DNA of 64,000 nucleotides from Deinococcales bacterium (GTDB taxonomy: Bacteria > Deinococcota > Deinococci > Deinococcales > JAAFIG01), in assembly GCA_025352125.1 (NCBI GenBank), contig JANXTZ010000028.1:1-64000 (forward strand), read 5' to 3'. Below the pieces are notes generated by a model, which worked only from the letters and a program-made list of their open reading frames with translations, was not told where the DNA came from and did no database searches. Positions 25,883-34,161 of this stretch are shown here, piece by piece (the stretch's first letter is position 1; the number at the start of each line of letters is the position of its first letter). Made by a program: the position numbers and the translations under genes.

Positions 25883-26401
25883 TTAATTTGAGAAATAACG
25901 TTCTTGCAAAATCTTGGAGTGATGCCGCACATGCCCAACCATGATGTACGCCAGCGCCAGCACGGTAACACGGTTGTCGCTGGCAATTCCAGCTCGAGAC
26001 CATGCGGCAGCACTTAAATGCTTGAACATCAACACGTTTGCGGTTCGCAGCGCCACGAATTCGGCGCACAAATCAGCCAGTGGAATCTGATTGAGTCCCG
26101 CCTCGGACACATACTGGTTTTCGTCAAAGCTGAAAAGCTTTACCGTGTCGGCTCGTGAAAACGTGAATGCCCGAAAAGCGAAAACCCGTTCGCCATCAAT
26201 TAAATGCCCGATCACTTGGCGGATGCTCCACTTGTCAGCGGCGTAACGGTACAAGGATTTCTCTTCAGAAACACCAACCAGCAAAGTTCGGGTCTGATCT
26301 ATTTGCGACTCGAGTTCTGGCAGAATTTCGGTTTCTGGCACGAGCGAAACGTAAGTTTCGTAAAAATAGTTGTACTCGTTTTTTTCGGGGCGTTTATTCA
26401 T
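25883..26401 (-). CDS. DinB-like (DUF664/DinB_2 superfamily) protein
   Basis: This 172-residue protein starts at the ATG at 26401 with GGGAG upstream. The four-helix DinB-like pattern includes 'YRYAADKWSIRQVIGHLIDGERVFAFRA' with the first metal His and 'MVGHVRHHSKILQERY' with two more, giving the usual His triad. Members are metal-dependent; some are thiol transferases (bacillithiol, mycothiol). The gene is 10 bp downstream of the 1-phosphofructokinase-like gene, so read-through from the sugar operon is possible, although no functional link is evident. The substrate is unknown. Confidence 0.85.
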   Translation of the reverse strand: MNKRPEKNEYNYFYETYVSLVPETEILPELESQIDQTRTLLVGVSEEKSLYRYAADKWSIRQVIGHLIDGERVFAFRAFTFSRADTVKLFSFDENQYVSEAGLNQIPLADLCAEFVALRTANVLMFKHLSAAAWSRAGIASDNRVTVLALAYIMVGHVRHHSKILQERYFSN

Positions 26402-26411
26402 GGCTTCTCCC

Positions 26412-27350
26412 TTAAACATTGCTGGTGATTTGAACCTCATTGATGCGGCGCTTGGCAACGACTGCGGTTGGAAAGCTGGGCGAAAGCATCAACGCCCTTG
26501 CCAGGGCAACGGCGGTGCCGTAACGCAAACTTTCGGTCCAATCCATGTTCTGGGTGATGCCAACAATCGTGCCCGCCAGCAGCGCATCTCCGCAGCCAAC
26601 AGTGTTTTTGACTTGAACCCTGGGCGGCGAGGCTTGAAAGCACGAGTATTTGGTCAGCATGATCGAGCCTTCGCCACCCAAGGACAGCAGCACGTTTTGC
26701 GCTCCCAAAGCTTGAATCTTTCTGGCGGCAGCCACCGCATCGCTGAGGTCTTGTATTTTGGTGCCCAGCAACATTTCGGACTCGGTGCGGTTGGGTTTGA
26801 CCAGCCACGGTTCGGCTTTTAATGCCAACTCGAGCGCAGAACCTTCGGCATCGACCACCACTTTTGCGCCGCGAAGTTGGATTTTACGGGTCAGATCGGC
26901 GTACACGGTGCTCTGAATGCCACGCGGCAAGCTGCCCGCCAAGACCACCACACTGTTGGACTGAACCTGTTTCAACAACGTACTCTCGAGGGTTTGCCAT
27001 TCGATCAAGTCAAGCGTAGGACCGCTGGCATTAAATTCGGTGATTTGTGAACCGTCAACCAACTTGAAATTGCAACGGCTTGCGCCCGCTATCGGAATTT
27101 TCACCAGTTCAAAATTGCCCTCGGTCAACAAACTCGAGATCGCCTGTCCGACCACATCACCGAGCGGCGCGACGGCGATGCTCGGGATGCCCAGTTTGGC
27201 GGCGGCTTGGGCAACGTTGATGCCTTTGCCGCTGGCTTCGATAAAGGCACTTTGGGCGCGGTTCATACCACCAAGCGTCACCCCAGAGTGAACTTGGGTG
27301 ATGTCAAGGGCGGGATTGAGGGTCAGGGTGATGATTCTGGCTTGGGTCAT
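26412..27350 (-). CDS. fruK: 1-phosphofructokinase-like PfkB-family kinase
   Basis: This 312-residue protein shows the FruK/LacC subgroup pattern: 'TLTLNPALDITQV' at the start, 'GGMNRAQSAFIEASGKGINVAQAAAKLG', 'LAGSLPRGI', 'LVKPNRTESEMLLG' and the C-terminal anion-hole/catalytic motif 'NTVGCGDALLAGTI'. Such enzymes phosphorylate fructose 1-phosphate or tagatose 6-phosphate to the 1,6-bisphosphate that aldolases cleave. It overlaps the 3' end of the FGGY kinase gene by 47 bp and is third in a kinase trio transcribed away from the ROK regulator. No PTS genes accompany it, so the monophosphate substrate must come from one of the neighbouring kinases. The exact sugar is undecided. Confidence 0.85.
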   Translation of the reverse strand: MTQARIITLTLNPALDITQVHSGVTLGGMNRAQSAFIEASGKGINVAQAAAKLGIPSIAVAPLGDVVGQAISSLLTEGNFELVKIPIAGASRCNFKLVDGSQITEFNASGPTLDLIEWQTLESTLLKQVQSNSVVVLAGSLPRGIQSTVYADLTRKIQLRGAKVVVDAEGSALELALKAEPWLVKPNRTESEMLLGTKIQDLSDAVAAARKIQALGAQNVLLSLGGEGSIMLTKYSCFQASPPRVQVKNTVGCGDALLAGTIVGITQNMDWTESLRYGTAVALARALMLSPSFPTAVVAKRRINEVQITSNV

Positions 27351-28821
27351 TGGTTTTGGTATCCTCGTGAAGTATCGCGTTCAGTCTATCGTGTTCTGAT
27401 AAAACCCGAGCGTACCTCAGCTTGGGTGCGTGATTGTCGCGTTCTGGCACAAATTTCCTGATCGGCGACGGTGTTTTGACCTTGTTGCCCTGGTGATGCC
27501 ACGCCAGCAATGCCGCCCCGAGTGCACTGGCGTGGGGGCTGGAATAAACCTCGAGCGGCACGCCAAAAATATCTGTTTTGCACTGCATCCAAACATCGCT
27601 CCTCGTTGAGCCACCAACCGCCCGAATGTTGCCAGGTACGGCTTGTAAACGTCGCAAGGTTCGGTTTGACTCGAGACACAAGCCTTCCAGCACGGCTTTT
27701 ACCAGGTGTCCAAGATTGTGGGTTTCTCGTAAACCTAAAAATATGCCGCCTACCAGCGCGGTGTCAAAAGGATCATCACTTGGGTAGCGCAGGTGCGGCA
27801 CAAACAGCGGCGTGTCGCCAGTGCATTGTCCCGCCAGCTCGAGGATTCTGGCTCGGGTGACTTCAAAATCGCTTTGATCTGCCACGGTGCGCACAAACCA
27901 GTCAAAGGTCGATCCCGCCGCCCGAAAGGTTGTCATGGCGTACCACTGGTCGGCAAGCGCGTGGTGTCCAACCACGACCCCGCGTTGCTCGAGAAGGGGT
28001 TCAAGTTGGTCGCGCCGAAGGATTTGCATGAAGGTTTCGACGGTTCCGCAGGCGTGCATGACCGCCCCAGGCTTATCAACACCCAGCGCGAACGCCGCAC
28101 AGGTCTGGTCGTGAGCCGCCTCGAGCACGGGCGTTCCAACCTCTAAACCCGTCAATTCTGCCGCCTTGGGCGTGATTGTTCCGATGCTTTCCCCTGGCAT
28201 CCTGAGCGGCGCGAGCAGGTCTTGAAGACCAAATTTTTTGGCAAGGTCAGTGTTCCAACTCGAGTTTTTCAAATCCAGCAACAAGGTTCTGGAAGCCTGT
28301 GTCAGACCCATTTGCACCGTGCCTGTCAATTGCAGCGCGATCCAATCCGCCGCCGACAGCCAGCGCGTCTCGGGCGTGAACAAGGCTGGATGCTCGAGCC
28401 TCAGCCACAAGATTTTGAAGAGCGAATACGTGTGATCCGCCATCAAACCCGAACTGACACGCAGCGCCTCGAGAGAAGCGGTTTGCTCGAGTTGTTCGAG
28501 TACGATTTTGGGACGGTCATCAAACCAAGCCAGCATCTTCGGCTCGAGCAGCACGTTTGACGTGTTCACCAGCACGCCAGATTCGCCAAAGCTGCTGATG
28601 CCAATGGCTTTGATCTGACCCGAGAAATCTTGGACGGCTTCTCGAATCAATGTGGCGGTCACCTCCCACAAATCTCGAGCGTCATGTTCGGCAGATTCTT
28701 GGGCAATGCGCTTGATTGGCGTCGGGGTTTCTAAAAGTCGAATGACCTCTGATTCGGGCGTGAACACCCCAACCTTGATGGCGCTCGTGCCAAGGTCGAT
28801 GCCCAGCAACAAATCATTCAC
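27304..28821 (-). CDS. FGGY-family carbohydrate kinase (xylulokinase-like)
   Basis: This 505-residue protein has the FGGY fold: 'LLGIDLGTSAIKVGVF' phosphate-1 motif at the N-terminus, 'AIGISSFGESGVLV', 'WLSAADWIALQLTG', 'EAAHDQTCAAFALGVDKPGAVMHACGT' and, in the C-terminal half, 'IRAVGGSTRSDVWMQCKTDIFGVPLEV'. The family phosphorylates open-chain sugars or polyols such as xylulose or ribulose. It starts 1 codon inside the end of the ROK kinase gene (ATGA overlap). With the D-lyxose-isomerase-like gene across the divergent promoter, a D-xylulose kinase role is attractive but not proven. Members of its subgroup (YgcE-like) have unknown substrates. Confidence 0.82.
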   Translation of the reverse strand: MNDLLLGIDLGTSAIKVGVFTPESEVIRLLETPTPIKRIAQESAEHDARDLWEVTATLIREAVQDFSGQIKAIGISSFGESGVLVNTSNVLLEPKMLAWFDDRPKIVLEQLEQTASLEALRVSSGLMADHTYSLFKILWLRLEHPALFTPETRWLSAADWIALQLTGTVQMGLTQASRTLLLDLKNSSWNTDLAKKFGLQDLLAPLRMPGESIGTITPKAAELTGLEVGTPVLEAAHDQTCAAFALGVDKPGAVMHACGTVETFMQILRRDQLEPLLEQRGVVVGHHALADQWYAMTTFRAAGSTFDWFVRTVADQSDFEVTRARILELAGQCTGDTPLFVPHLRYPSDDPFDTALVGGIFLGLRETHNLGHLVKAVLEGLCLESNRTLRRLQAVPGNIRAVGGSTRSDVWMQCKTDIFGVPLEVYSSPHASALGAALLAWHHQGNKVKTPSPIRKFVPERDNHAPKLRYARVLSEHDRLNAILHEDTKTNDPSQNHHPDPQSRP

Positions 28822-29720
28822 AACCTTTCCTCGAGAACCGCCAACGCCCCGTACAAACTGGCGCTCGAGCCAAGTTGTGCCCAGACGATTTTGACCGATT
28901 GTTTGGGATAAGGTCGGCGCAGATGATCAAAAATCAGGTGCTTGAATTTTTCTTTTGGGAAGTCTTGCATCAGCGGGATACCGCCGCCAATCACGCAGAC
29001 TTCGGGGTCGATCAGGTTGATGGTGGTGGCAATGGCAAAAGCTTGATCGCGGACAAAATCTTGCAATGCTGGAATCAGGTTTTTATTTCGAGCACTGAAC
29101 AATTCGGAGACTGGAATATCAAATTGCTTGCCCAGTTCATTCAAGGTATGCCCGCAAGCATATGCCTCGAGGCAGTCCAGATTGCCACAAACACAAATCT
29201 TGCCGCGTCCATGAATGGGAATATGCCCGAGTTCCATGCCCACCGAAAAACCGCGATACGGTTTACCCGCAATCAAAAATCCTGCGCCGACGCCCGTTCC
29301 CAAGAACACACCAACCGCCGAACTTGCACCAAGCGCCGCACCGGAATGTTGTTCGCCCAACGTTAAAAGCACAATGTCACGCTCGAGGCGCACGGGTTTT
29401 GAAAGTTTTGCCTGAAGCAATGTTGCCAGCTTCAAACCCTCGAGTTGAGGGATGTTTGGACCTGAAAGCACCAGGTCCATGTTACGGTCCAAACTGACGG
29501 GAACGCCCAAGACCACGGCGTCAAACTCGAGTTGATTCTGGTTTGCATATTCAAGAATGATTCGCTCGAGTGCGGCAATTGGATCGGCAACCCGCAATCG
29601 GTCTGTCAGTACACCCGCGCTGGCTGTTGTGGCATGGATATTTTGCAGATGTCCAAGTGCCATTTTTGTGCCACCAATATCGGCGACAATGATGTTTTGG
29701 GGCAGTTTTGTCATAAACAT
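28818..29720 (-). CDS. ROK-family sugar kinase, allose-kinase-like
   Basis: This 300-residue protein is read from the ATG at 29720 (GAGG 8 nt upstream); a Met two codons on is also possible. Features are an ATP motif 'IIVADIGGTKMALG', 'LVLSGPNIPQLEG', 'LERDIVLLTLGE', 'GTGVGAGFLIAGKPYRG', the ExGH-type 'MELGHIPI' and a zinc-type motif with three Cys (CVCGNLDCLEAY). Layout and several segments (CNINLIDPEV-like 'TTINLIDPEVCVIGGG', 'LRRPYPKQSVKIV') resemble E. coli allose kinase AlsK. It lacks a DNA-binding domain, unlike the regulator on the other side. It is first gene of the minus-strand kinase operon. Allose, or another aldohexose, is the suspected substrate. Confidence 0.82.
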   Translation of the reverse strand: MFMTKLPQNIIVADIGGTKMALGHLQNIHATTASAGVLTDRLRVADPIAALERIILEYANQNQLEFDAVVLGVPVSLDRNMDLVLSGPNIPQLEGLKLATLLQAKLSKPVRLERDIVLLTLGEQHSGAALGASSAVGVFLGTGVGAGFLIAGKPYRGFSVGMELGHIPIHGRGKICVCGNLDCLEAYACGHTLNELGKQFDIPVSELFSARNKNLIPALQDFVRDQAFAIATTINLIDPEVCVIGGGIPLMQDFPKEKFKHLIFDHLRRPYPKQSVKIVWAQLGSSASLYGALAVLEERL

Positions 29721-29885
29721 AAGGACAACCTCGAGTATGACGGGAAAAACTGAACAGGAAAAGGTTTTGCCGCCTCGTTCAAAATGCCATGTCCGCATTT
29801 CAAATCAAGTTTTTGGCTTGCTCTTGACTTCTTTTGTTAACTAAGTTTACTATAACCTTCCCAAGAAAGTCCAGGAGGTTATTCG
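29721..29885. promoter_or_regulatory. Divergent promoter/operator of the sugar locus
   Basis: The gap separates the ROK kinase and the ROK regulator. On the plus strand TTGACT (near 29,826) and TACTAT (near 29,850), 18 bp apart, are a plausible promoter. TTAACTAAGTTTACTATAA between and over them looks like the A/T-rich operators of ROK (NagC/XylR/Mlc) repressors, which suggests autoregulation. AGGAGG at about 29,873 serves the GTG start of the regulator. Confidence 0.55.
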
Positions 29886-31124
29886 GTGCTCGAACCAACG
29901 TCGGTTCACCATGTTCCTGACGCGATCTCTCGTGGGCAACGCCCAGGTGACGTGCGCCGTGTCAACCGTGCCACCGCGCTCGAGTTGCTGCGTGAACGCC
30001 CGCAGGGTCGCGCCGAACTGGCACGTGCGATGGGACTTTCCAAAGCAGCACTTGGTGGACTGATCTCTGACTTGACCTTAGAGGGCTTGGTGCTCGAGCA
30101 TCCACCGACCGCCATTGCGAGGGGAAGACACCCAGCGCCACTTCAAGTCAATGCCAGGCGCTTCAGTGTGCTTGGAATACACCTCGTACCTCACGGTCTC
30201 GAGGTGGGCTTGTACGATGCTTTGGGCACCCAGCAAGAGGTCTTGTACGCCCCAAGTCAAATCGGAGAGGGCTTTGAACGTGTGTTGTCACAAGTCATTG
30301 AAACCAGCCACGCGTTGATGATCCGAGCCAAAAAGTTGAGAATTGGGCAGGTCATCGCGCTGACCATTGCCACTCCAGGACCCCTGGATTCCCAGCGTGG
30401 CGTGGTGCTCGGCGCACCCAAATTTCCAGACCTCAACGGCATGAATCTTAAGCACAGGCTCGAGCAAGCCCTCAACCTACCCGTCAGGCTGGAACGGGAT
30501 GTCAACGCCGCCGCGATGGGTCATCTGCGACAAACCAAAGCGAGCAGTTTTGTTTATATCCTGATCACCGGACCTGGCATTGGCGCGAGCGTGGTGATCA
30601 ACCGTACCGTCTACCGTGGTACGCACGGTTTTGCGGGTGAATTTGGGCATATTTCACTCGACCCCAAAGGCATTGCCTGCCCGTGCGGCAACCGTGGCTG
30701 CCTGGAGCGTTACGCCTCGAGCGAAGCCATCGAAAACCAATACAAAAAACGCAACCGCAAAACCCTCAGCATTGCTGAAATGACCCAACGCGCACGAGAA
30801 GGCAACCCGCAAGCCCAAGCCGTTTTTGACGAGGCTGGAACCGCCATCGGTTTGGCAGCCGTGACATTGGTCAATTTGTTTGATCCCTCTCAACTGGTGC
30901 TGGCAAGCTCTGGCACAAGCTTCACCGACCTGCTGATCCCAAGTTTGAAGCGCCAACTTGCCAAACATGCCTATCCGTACCTGAACTTGGGAGCACAACT
31001 CAACATCGAAAACGTGACACTCGAGCATCCCGTTGCCCCTGGAGCCGCCGAATGCGTGCTCGAGGCAATTTATCAGGGCGAAATTGCCATTCCAAAATCA
31101 AACACGGAGGTGGTCATGGGCTAA
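29886..31124 (+). CDS. ROK-family transcriptional repressor
   Basis: This 412-residue protein starts at a GTG with AGGAGG 7 nt upstream. The N-terminal winged helix-turn-helix (about 20-80: 'NRATALELLRERPQGRAELARAMGLSKAALGGLISDL') is followed by a ROK sugar-binding domain with 'GTHGFAGEFGHISL' and the zinc motif 'CPCGNRGCLERYAS'. ROK repressors release DNA on binding a sugar or sugar phosphate. Its gene heads the plus-strand operon and faces the kinase operon, so it probably controls both halves and itself. The inducer is presumably the sugar carried by the downstream importer. Confidence 0.92.
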   Translation: MLEPTSVHHVPDAISRGQRPGDVRRVNRATALELLRERPQGRAELARAMGLSKAALGGLISDLTLEGLVLEHPPTAIARGRHPAPLQVNARRFSVLGIHLVPHGLEVGLYDALGTQQEVLYAPSQIGEGFERVLSQVIETSHALMIRAKKLRIGQVIALTIATPGPLDSQRGVVLGAPKFPDLNGMNLKHRLEQALNLPVRLERDVNAAAMGHLRQTKASSFVYILITGPGIGASVVINRTVYRGTHGFAGEFGHISLDPKGIACPCGNRGCLERYASSEAIENQYKKRNRKTLSIAEMTQRAREGNPQAQAVFDEAGTAIGLAAVTLVNLFDPSQLVLASSGTSFTDLLIPSLKRQLAKHAYPYLNLGAQLNIENVTLEHPVAPGAAECVLEAIYQGEIAIPKSNTEVVMG

Positions 31125-31177
31125 AGAAAACGAAGACGGCAACAGGCAATCTCTTAAGGTTTTTTGTGGAGGATGAC

Positions 31178-32155
31178 ATGCGAAAATTGGCTTTAGCAGC
31201 GTTGGGTGTGGCTCTTTTAACTGCAATTCCAGGTTCTGCACAGACCAAAAAGTACAACATCACCTTGGTTCCTGGTTTAACAACTGACGGGTTTTACATC
31301 ACAATGCACCACGGTGCCGAAGAATCGGCTGCGAAGTTGGGCATCAACTTGGATTTCCAGGGTGCGCCTGAATGGAACTCGACCTTGCAAATTCCGGTCT
31401 TGGATGCCGTCATCGCCCGACATCCCGATGCGATCTTGATTGCACCAACTGACAAGCGTCAACTGATTCCGTCAATGAAGAAAGCCAATGACGCTGGCAT
31501 CAAGGTCATCACGCTCGACACGTTCATTGGTGACACTGGAAAATACCAAACTGGCGACGGCAATGACGCCGATTTTGTGCTTTCTTACGTGGCTTCTGAC
31601 AATGTTGAAGGTGGACGCGTGGCGGCTCGAGCGCTGGCAGATGCCATTGGCAAACGCGGCAAGGTTTACGTTTCCAACGTCAAACCAGGCATCAGCACCA
31701 CCGATCAGCGCGAGCAGGGTTTTAAAGAAGAGATGGCAAAATACAAGAATATCACGGTGCTCGAGACGCAATTCAACGACGATGATGCCAACAAAGCCGC
31801 CAGTCAATTCGCGGCGGTTCTGGCTCGCAACCCAGACATCAAGGGCTTGTTTGGCGCAAACTTGTTCAGCGCCATCGGTGCTGGCAACGGTGTCAAATCC
31901 GCAGGCAAACTGGGCAAGGTCAAGGTCATTGCCTTTGATGCCCCCGAAAGCATCGTCAACGATCTGAAAAGCGGGCTTGTCACTGCCGCCATTGCCCAAC
32001 ATCCAGGCGAGATGGGCGCTGTGGGCGTGCAATATGCGGTGGACGCTCTCGACGGCAAGAAAGTCCCAACCCGGTGGGGCACTGGCTACACCATCATGAC
32101 CAAAAAGAACATCAGCGATCCAGCAGTCACAAAATTCCTGTACTCGTCCAAGTAG
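31178..32155 (+). CDS. Sugar ABC transporter substrate-binding protein (RbsB/FrcB type)
   Basis: This 325-residue protein is read from the ATG at 31178 (GGAGG 6 nt upstream). A cleavable signal peptide ends near AQT at residue 21. The mature part is a periplasmic-binding-protein type I fold: 'KYNITLVPGLTTDGFYITMHHGAEESAAKLGI', 'DAILIAPTDKRQLIPSMKKANDAGIKVITLDTF', 'GNDADFVLSYVASDNVEGGRVAARAL' and 'DIKGLFGANLFSAIGAGNGVKSAGK' are typical of binding proteins for ribose, fructose, allose or inositol. It is secreted and delivers sugar to the membrane complex. A large stem-loop element separates it from the permease gene, which may raise its expression relative to the membrane parts. Confidence 0.92.
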   Translation: MRKLALAALGVALLTAIPGSAQTKKYNITLVPGLTTDGFYITMHHGAEESAAKLGINLDFQGAPEWNSTLQIPVLDAVIARHPDAILIAPTDKRQLIPSMKKANDAGIKVITLDTFIGDTGKYQTGDGNDADFVLSYVASDNVEGGRVAARALADAIGKRGKVYVSNVKPGISTTDQREQGFKEEMAKYKNITVLETQFNDDDANKAASQFAAVLARNPDIKGLFGANLFSAIGAGNGVKSAGKLGKVKVIAFDAPESIVNDLKSGLVTAAIAQHPGEMGAVGVQYAVDALDGKKVPTRWGTGYTIMTKKNISDPAVTKFLYSSK

Positions 32156-32168
32156 CCATTTTTCAACT

Positions 32169-32332
32169 GGTGAGGATGTCATACCAAATTGCGGGGAACA
32201 GTCATGCTTTTCCGACTGTTCCCCCGACCAAAGGGAGTGGCAACCGAACGGAATACACGGGGTTAACGGAGTTATGGAACGCAGTGGAATAACGAAGTGT
32301 TCCCGTGTATTCCGTATCAAAACGTCCTCACC
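32169..32332. repeat. Nested stem-loop element between binding-protein and permease genes
   Basis: Three inverted repeats lie within 164 bp. An outer arm of 10 bp (32169-32178 with 32323-32332, one G-U) encloses two hairpins. One has an 11-bp perfect stem GGGGAACAGTC/GACTGTTCCCC (32193-32203, 32214-32224). The other has a 14-bp perfect stem from ACGGAATACACGGG (32248-32261, 32302-32315) with a 40-nt loop. The RNA would fold into a cloverleaf-like Y. It has no open reading frame of note. It could be a mobile intergenic repeat or an mRNA-stabilising/attenuating structure. Confidence 0.85.
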
Positions 32333-32396
32333 TCACAAATTTTGAAAGTGACGCCATGCAAAAAACAAAGAAACACGAATATGGCTCGAGGCTTCC

Positions 32397-33410
32397 ATGA
32401 ATCAAACCGTCAAACCCGCCTCATCAGGCTCGAGCATCATTAAAACCGTCGGTGCAATCTGGTCCTGGTTGTTTTTGGCTTTTTTGATTGTGGTGTTTGA
32501 AATTTGGGCGAGACTTTCTTTTGGACAAACGTTTTTGTTCAATCTCAACAGTGTCCAAAGTATTTTGATGGCCACTGTTCAACCCCTGCTTTTGGCGCTG
32601 GGTCTGACCTTTGTGATCATTGCCGGAGGAATTGACCTCTCGGTGGGCTTTACCGTCGGCTTGGCTTCTGTGACCGCCGCACAAGTGATGCAATCCCTCA
32701 ACTCGAGTTTGCCAAGTGGCATTGGACTTGCTTTGGGGATCATCGCCGCCATTTTGATTGCCATGATCGCAGGTTTGGTCAATGGTTTGTTGATTGCGCG
32801 TTTGAATATTCCGCCATTCATTGGCACACTCGGCATGTACGGCATTAACCGTGGTGTGGCTTTTATTCTGGCCAAAGGCACAACCGTACCTGTGGACAAT
32901 CCTGTCAATTCGGCACTCGGAAACGGCTCGGTTTTGGGAATCATTCCAATTCCAGTGCTGATAACACTCATCATTGTGGTGATCATGCACTACGTGCTGT
33001 CTCAAACCAAATTTGGACAATACACTTATGCCATTGGTGGCAACAAACAAGCTGCCCAACGCGCAGGAATCAATGTCGAACGTCACACCATCGGTTTGTA
33101 CGTCTTGACGGCGGCACTGGCTGCGGTGGCTGGCATTATTTACACTGGACGTTTTACCGCTGGCGCGGCGCAAGCCGGTGAACCAACGCTGTTGAACGCC
33201 ATCGCTGCGGTGGTCATTGGTGGCGCGAGTTTGTTTGGTGGTGAGGGCAAAGTGGTAGGTACAGTCATTGGGGCTTTGATTATCGCGGTCATTGAATTTG
33301 GTTTGGTGTACATCAACGTCTCACCATTTTATCAATTTATTGCCGTTGGAGCGGTGATTATTCTCTCGGTGCTGGTCGATCAGTCGCGTCGCAGTGTGGT
33401 GGGGTCATGA
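32397..33410 (+). CDS. Sugar ABC transporter permease (RbsC/FrcC type)
   Basis: This 337-residue integral membrane protein has about eight to ten hydrophobic segments. It carries family motifs 'LALGLTFVIIAGGIDLSVGFTVGLASV', 'GLVNGLLIARLNIPPFIGTLGMYGINRGVAF' and, near the C-terminus, 'NAIAAVVIGGASLFGGEGKVVGTVIGALIIAVIEFGLV'. These define BPD_transp_2 permeases of the ribose/xylose/fructose class. It forms the membrane channel together with the ATPase, whose gene overlaps it by 4 bp (ATGA). No clear Shine-Dalgarno precedes the ATG, consistent with moderate expression behind the stem-loop element. Confidence 0.93.
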   Translation: MNQTVKPASSGSSIIKTVGAIWSWLFLAFLIVVFEIWARLSFGQTFLFNLNSVQSILMATVQPLLLALGLTFVIIAGGIDLSVGFTVGLASVTAAQVMQSLNSSLPSGIGLALGIIAAILIAMIAGLVNGLLIARLNIPPFIGTLGMYGINRGVAFILAKGTTVPVDNPVNSALGNGSVLGIIPIPVLITLIIVVIMHYVLSQTKFGQYTYAIGGNKQAAQRAGINVERHTIGLYVLTAALAAVAGIIYTGRFTAGAAQAGEPTLLNAIAAVVIGGASLFGGEGKVVGTVIGALIIAVIEFGLVYINVSPFYQFIAVGAVIILSVLVDQSRRSVVGS

Positions 33411-34153
33411 GTGCAAACCAACAACCGATTCTCGAGGGTCGAGGACTCTCAAAACGTTTTGGTGGTCATCAAGCATTAAACAAAGTTGATTTTCAGTTGT
33501 TTCCTGGCGAGGTGCTGGCACTGGCGGGCGACAACGGCGCGGGCAAGAGCACACTGATCAAGTGCATCTCTGGGGCACATTTACCCAGTGAGGGCACGGT
33601 GTTTCTCGAGGGAAAACCGATTCACATCACCAGTGCTCAAGAAGCCAGAACGCACGGTATCGAAACGATTTACCAAGATTTGGCACTGGCTGAAAATTTG
33701 GATGTTGGAGCGAACGTCTTTTTGGGTCGTGAACCCATGACCAAAATGTTTGGCTTTTTGCCAATGCTGGATCGCAAATTGATGCGCTCCGCCAGCGCCG
33801 AGGTGCTGGACACGCTCGAGATTCACACCAGACTTGATAAACCCGTGCGTGAACTTTCGGGCGGTCAAAAACAGGCGGTGGCGATTGGACGCGCGATTTA
33901 CTGGAAGGCTCGAGTCTTGATCATGGACGAACCCACCGCCGCACTGGGCGTTCCCGAGCAACGCAAGGTCGTAGAGTTGATTCACCGCCTGAAATCTCAG
34001 GGTGTGTCGATTATTTTTATTTCGCACAATCTCATTGATATTTTCGCTGTGGCTGACCGCATCATGGTCTTGCGTCGCGGCGAACTTGCGGGCGAACGAA
34101 ACGCGAAAGACACCAACGGCGATGAGATCGTCAAACTGATGGTTGGGGGTTGA
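33407..34153 (+). CDS. Sugar ABC transporter ATP-binding protein (single-domain, FrcA type)
   Basis: This 248-residue protein has one nucleotide-binding domain: Walker A GDNGAGKST, signature LSGGQKQ, Walker B VLIMDEPTAAL, then 'IIFISHNLIDIFAVADRIMVLRRGE'. Most relatives of the ribose class have two fused domains of about 500 residues. The half-size form is known from FrcA of the rhizobial fructose/mannose/ribose importer, so two copies should dimerise. The gene is coupled to the permease and followed after 8 bp by a phosphofructokinase-like gene. Confidence 0.93.
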   Translation: MSANQQPILEGRGLSKRFGGHQALNKVDFQLFPGEVLALAGDNGAGKSTLIKCISGAHLPSEGTVFLEGKPIHITSAQEARTHGIETIYQDLALAENLDVGANVFLGREPMTKMFGFLPMLDRKLMRSASAEVLDTLEIHTRLDKPVRELSGGQKQAVAIGRAIYWKARVLIMDEPTAALGVPEQRKVVELIHRLKSQGVSIIFISHNLIDIFAVADRIMVLRRGELAGERNAKDTNGDEIVKLMVGG

Positions 34154-34161
34154 GGCTCAAT

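Noticed and set aside
31472..32320. 282-codon minus-strand frame over the binding-protein gene and stem-loop element
   Set aside because: It is antisense to a well-supported gene; it reads through the inverted repeats only by chance.
32424..33173. 249-codon minus-strand frame within the permease gene
   Set aside because: It is His/Gln/Asn-rich antisense translation of a clear permease; no independent evidence.
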